DNA of 8,467 nt from an uncultured Bacteroidota bacterium (GTDB taxonomy: Bacteria > Bacteroidota > Bacteroidia > Flavobacteriales > Flavobacteriaceae): NCBI GenBank assembly GCA_903837025.1, contig CAILTC010000414.1, forward strand, positions 1 through 8,467, read 5' to 3'. The position numbers were made by a program, and so were the translations under genes. Shown here piece by piece: positions 7,045 to 8,467 of this stretch. The notes below the pieces were generated by a model. It saw only the letters and a program-made list of their open reading frames with translations, did not search any database and was not told the origin of the DNA. Numbering within the stretch: position 1 is the stretch's first letter; every line of letters starts with the position of its first letter.

Positions 7045-7074
7045 AAAAAACATCGTCTTTTTGAGATGTTTTTT
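7045..7074. terminator. Terminator-like hairpin not attached to a known gene end
   Basis: AAAAAACATC (7045-7054) pairs perfectly with GATGTTTTTT (7065-7074) around a ten-base loop. Both strands give a stem followed by six T, so it could act in either direction. It lies upstream of TolC and upstream of the desulfurase, where a terminator is unexpected. The core is short (four non-A/T-run pairs), so strength is uncertain. Confidence 0.6.
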
Positions 7075-7092
7075 CATTTTGTTCGAATTTAT

Positions 7093-7106
7093 GTAACACT
7101 TGTTAC
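7093..7106. promoter_or_regulatory. Possible repressor operator (14-bp palindrome) upstream of TolC gene
   Basis: GTAACA-CT-TGTTAC is a perfect 6-2-6 palindrome ending 22 bases before the -7 element of the TolC gene, so it would cover or flank the -33 region. Its size and symmetry suit a TetR/AcrR-type dimer, and such repressors often control RND efflux operons. No regulator gene is visible in this window, so the partner is inferred. Confidence 0.45.
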
Positions 7107-7128
7107 CGAGCATGTTTTATCGTGATTC

Positions 7129-7136
7129 TATATTTG
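7129..7136 (+). promoter_or_regulatory. -7 promoter element of the TolC-family gene
   Basis: TATATTTG matches TAnnTTTG exactly and lies 24 bases before the ATG. Transcription would begin near 7141, leaving a leader of about 20 bases. A clear TTG at the normal -33 position is missing; the nearest one (7100-7102) is inside the palindrome and too far away. A weak -33 would fit a regulated promoter. Confidence 0.55.
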
Positions 7137-7166
7137 CCTCATAATTCAGATAAATCAATTATGAGG
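7137..7166. repeat. Inverted repeat covering the TolC start codon
   Basis: CCTCATAATT (7137-7146) and AATTATGAGG (7157-7166) are perfect 10-bp inverted arms around a ten-base spacer. The right arm contains the ATG at 7161-7163. In RNA that includes both arms, the start codon would be paired. In DNA the site has twofold symmetry with centres about 20 bp apart, just downstream of the -7 element, so it could also be an operator. Confidence 0.6.
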
Positions 7167-8467
7167 AACATCAATTTAATGCTATTAGGAGGGTCAATTT
7201 TACTGTCAAATTTAGGTTTTGGTCAAGATACTTTGGCTATTTCCAAAAAAGATATTTGGCAAAAAGCTTCCGATAAAAACTTGCAAATCAAGATTGCAAA
7301 CCAAGAATTCAAATCGGCACAAGCAGATTATAGACAATCAAATGCGCTTTTCTTGCCAAGTATTACTGCTTCGCACACTGCAATTTCAACGACAAATCCG
7401 TTGATGGCGTTTGGTTCAAAATTGAATCAGGAAATATTAACACAATCCGATTTTAATCCATCATTGTTGAATAATCCGACAAAGACACAAAATTTCGCTA
7501 CCAAAATAGAAGTGTTGCAACCCTTAATCAATGTGGATGGATTCTACGGAAGACAAGCTGCCAAATCAAAAATGCAAGCTTTCCAACTGCAAACGGAACG
7601 TACCAAAGAATATTTGGAATTGGAAGTGAATAAGTCCTTTATGCAATTGCAATTATCGTACAAAGCAGTAAAAGTGTTGGAAAAAGCAACTCAAACTGCT
7701 GATGCCAATTTGAAACTAATCGAAAATTATTTTAAACAAGGAATCCTTCAAAAAACCGATTTATTGTCGGTTCAAGTTCGTGTCAATGAAATCAAAAACC
7801 AATTGCAATATGCTAAAAGTAATGTGCAAAATGCTTCGGATTATTTAGCTTTTTTATTGAATGAAGATAACACGAATAAAGTTTACAAACCTATTGAAGA
7901 TTTAGAAAATACAATAGTGGTTGTAAATGCCAACACCAAACTTTCGAATACCCGAAAAGATATTCAGGCGATGGATAAATCATCTGAGGCTTATGCCAAA
8001 ATGTTGCAATCGAGCAAAATGAATTTCTTACCCAGATTGAACGCCTTTGGAAGTTATGAAATGTATGATGCTGCATTTTTGGGAACCAAAGCTAACGGTT
8101 ATTTGGTTGGTGCTCAATTATCATTATCGGTTTTTGATGGGTATAAATCAATTGGAAAAATGGAAAAAGCGAAAGCAGATTTGCAAAAATCCGAAGTCGA
8201 AAACCAACAATATAAAGCGAAAAGCCAATTGGAATTGAACAAAACCAATCGCCAGTTGAAAGATGCTGAAAACAAGGTGAATTTAGAAAAATTAGCTTTG
8301 GAACAATCGCAAGAAGCCTACAGAATTCGTAGCAACCGATTCACTCAAGGATTAGAAAAAACCACCGAATTATTGCAAGCGGAAACACAAATGTTCCAAA
8401 AAGAATTGGAGTTATTGCAAGCGGTTTTCGAATATAATTTTACCCAACAGTATTTACAATATTTAAC
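7161..8467 (+). CDS. TolC-family outer-membrane efflux protein, C-terminus cut by window edge
   Basis: I translated 435 uninterrupted codons from ATG 7161; relatives are about 440-450 residues, so only the last few are missing. Residues 1-21 (INLMLLGGSILLSNLGFG) form a signal peptide, with cleavage likely near G21/Q22. Two repeated outer-membrane efflux (OEP) units follow, roughly 28-225 and 260-435. Each has long amphipathic helices rich in Q, K and E (SKMQAFQLQTERTKEYLEL, later NKTNRQLKDAENKVNLEK) and a short strand region (FATKIEVLQPLINVDG; GYLVGAQLSLSVFDGYKS). The motif FKQGILQKTDLLSVQVRVNE and its counterpart FTQGLEKTTELLQAETQ are the typical helix turns of this family. Three copies form a channel through the outer membrane that works with a periplasmic adaptor and an RND or ABC pump. 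Those partner genes would be expected just to the right of the window. The promoter region carries two palindromes, suggesting repressor control. The family is clear; the exported substrate is unknown. Confidence 0.93.
   Translation, partial: MRNINLMLLGGSILLSNLGFGQDTLAISKKDIWQKASDKNLQIKIANQEFKSAQADYRQSNALFLPSITASHTAISTTNPLMAFGSKLNQEILTQSDFNPSLLNNPTKTQNFATKIEVLQPLINVDGFYGRQAAKSKMQAFQLQTERTKEYLELEVNKSFMQLQLSYKAVKVLEKATQTADANLKLIENYFKQGILQKTDLLSVQVRVNEIKNQLQYAKSNVQNASDYLAFLLNEDNTNKVYKPIEDLENTIVVVNANTKLSNTRKDIQAMDKSSEAYAKMLQSSKMNFLPRLNAFGSYEMYDAAFLGTKANGYLVGAQLSLSVFDGYKSIGKMEKAKADLQKSEVENQQYKAKSQLELNKTNRQLKDAENKVNLEKLALEQSQEAYRIRSNRFTQGLEKTTELLQAETQMFQKELELLQAVFEYNFTQQYLQYL

Larger units (their letters stand above)
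6993..7076 (+). ncRNA. Candidate small RNA ending in a terminator hairpin
   Basis: A -7 motif (6981-6988) is followed by a 10-bp hairpin with one bulge (7017-7042), then by a terminator-like hairpin with a U-run (7045-7074). Neither neighbouring gene has its 3' end here, so the terminator needs another explanation. A transcript of about 80 bases would fit a small RNA. The evidence is structural only and the AT-rich setting makes chance motifs likely. Alternatives are the relic of a deleted gene or an attenuator in a long TolC leader. Confidence 0.25.
6780..7160. other. Divergent intergenic region with regulatory structure but no clear gene
   Basis: These 381 bases separate the minus-strand desulfurase from the plus-strand TolC gene. 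I find no convincing coding sequence; the longest ATG-led frames are about 20 codons. The left part (6830-6960) is very AT-rich and featureless to me. The right part holds overlapping divergent -7 motifs, two consecutive hairpins, a short palindrome, a promoter and an inverted repeat covering the next start codon, all listed separately. No tRNA or known riboswitch fold is recognisable. Confidence 0.7.

Noticed and set aside
7018..7077. Minus-strand 19-codon frame starting MKKHLKKTMFF
   Set aside because: It looks like a small basic-hydrophobic peptide, but it is built from the two hairpins' repeats and has no supporting start signal; chance is the better explanation.
7219..8238. Short open frames of about 61-63 codons inside the TolC gene
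   Set aside because: They overlap a continuous TolC-family reading frame in other frames or antisense.
1..8467. CRISPR arrays, insertion sequences, tRNA or rRNA genes
   Set aside because: No regularly spaced direct repeats, transposase-like frames, terminal inverted repeats or tRNA-like cloverleaf sequences were seen on either strand.

Overview
The window looks like a chromosomal piece of a flavobacterium (Bacteroidota, Flavobacteriaceae, probably Flavobacterium or a close relative). The DNA is AT-rich. Upstream regions carry the Bacteroidota -7 promoter element TAnnTTTG instead of E. coli-like boxes, and starts are preceded by A-rich stretches rather than Shine-Dalgarno sequences. A type IX secretion sorting domain, found only in this phylum, is present. 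Most of the window is ordinary metabolism and transport. I do not see a clear new multi-gene system, but several local features deserve checking.

Layout. Positions 1-1277 (minus) hold the N-terminal two thirds of an exported GH97 glycoside hydrolase that runs off the left edge. A 275-base divergent intergenic region separates it from a two-gene plus-strand operon: transketolase (1553-3592) and, 18 bases later, a short transaldolase (3611-4267). These two enzymes form the non-oxidative branch of the pentose phosphate pathway. A perfect 18-bp inverted repeat (4286-4324) closes the operon and serves as a terminator from both sides.

Positions 4342-5228 (minus) are a scar. A gene whose product resembles the N-lobe of a kinase-like 'polyvalent protein' has lost its 3' end. 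It is abutted, out of frame, by the 3' end of a secreted T9SS protein that has lost its 5' end. Both look like remnants joined by a deletion near position 4815.

Positions 5394-6779 (minus) encode a SufS-type cysteine desulfurase with its own terminator and a 55-residue N-terminal extension. Its sequence style resembles the cysteine desulfurases packed inside family 2A encapsulin nanocompartments, but no shell gene lies next to it. It has no usable in-frame ATG start.

Positions 6780-7160 form a 381-base intergenic region. It contains back-to-back -7 motifs, two consecutive hairpins (the second terminator-like) that belong to no gene, a 14-bp palindrome suited to a TetR-like repressor, and a promoter. 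A 30-bp inverted repeat there includes the start codon of the next gene. That gene (7161-8467, plus) is a TolC-family outer-membrane channel, nearly complete at the right edge and probably the first gene of an efflux operon.
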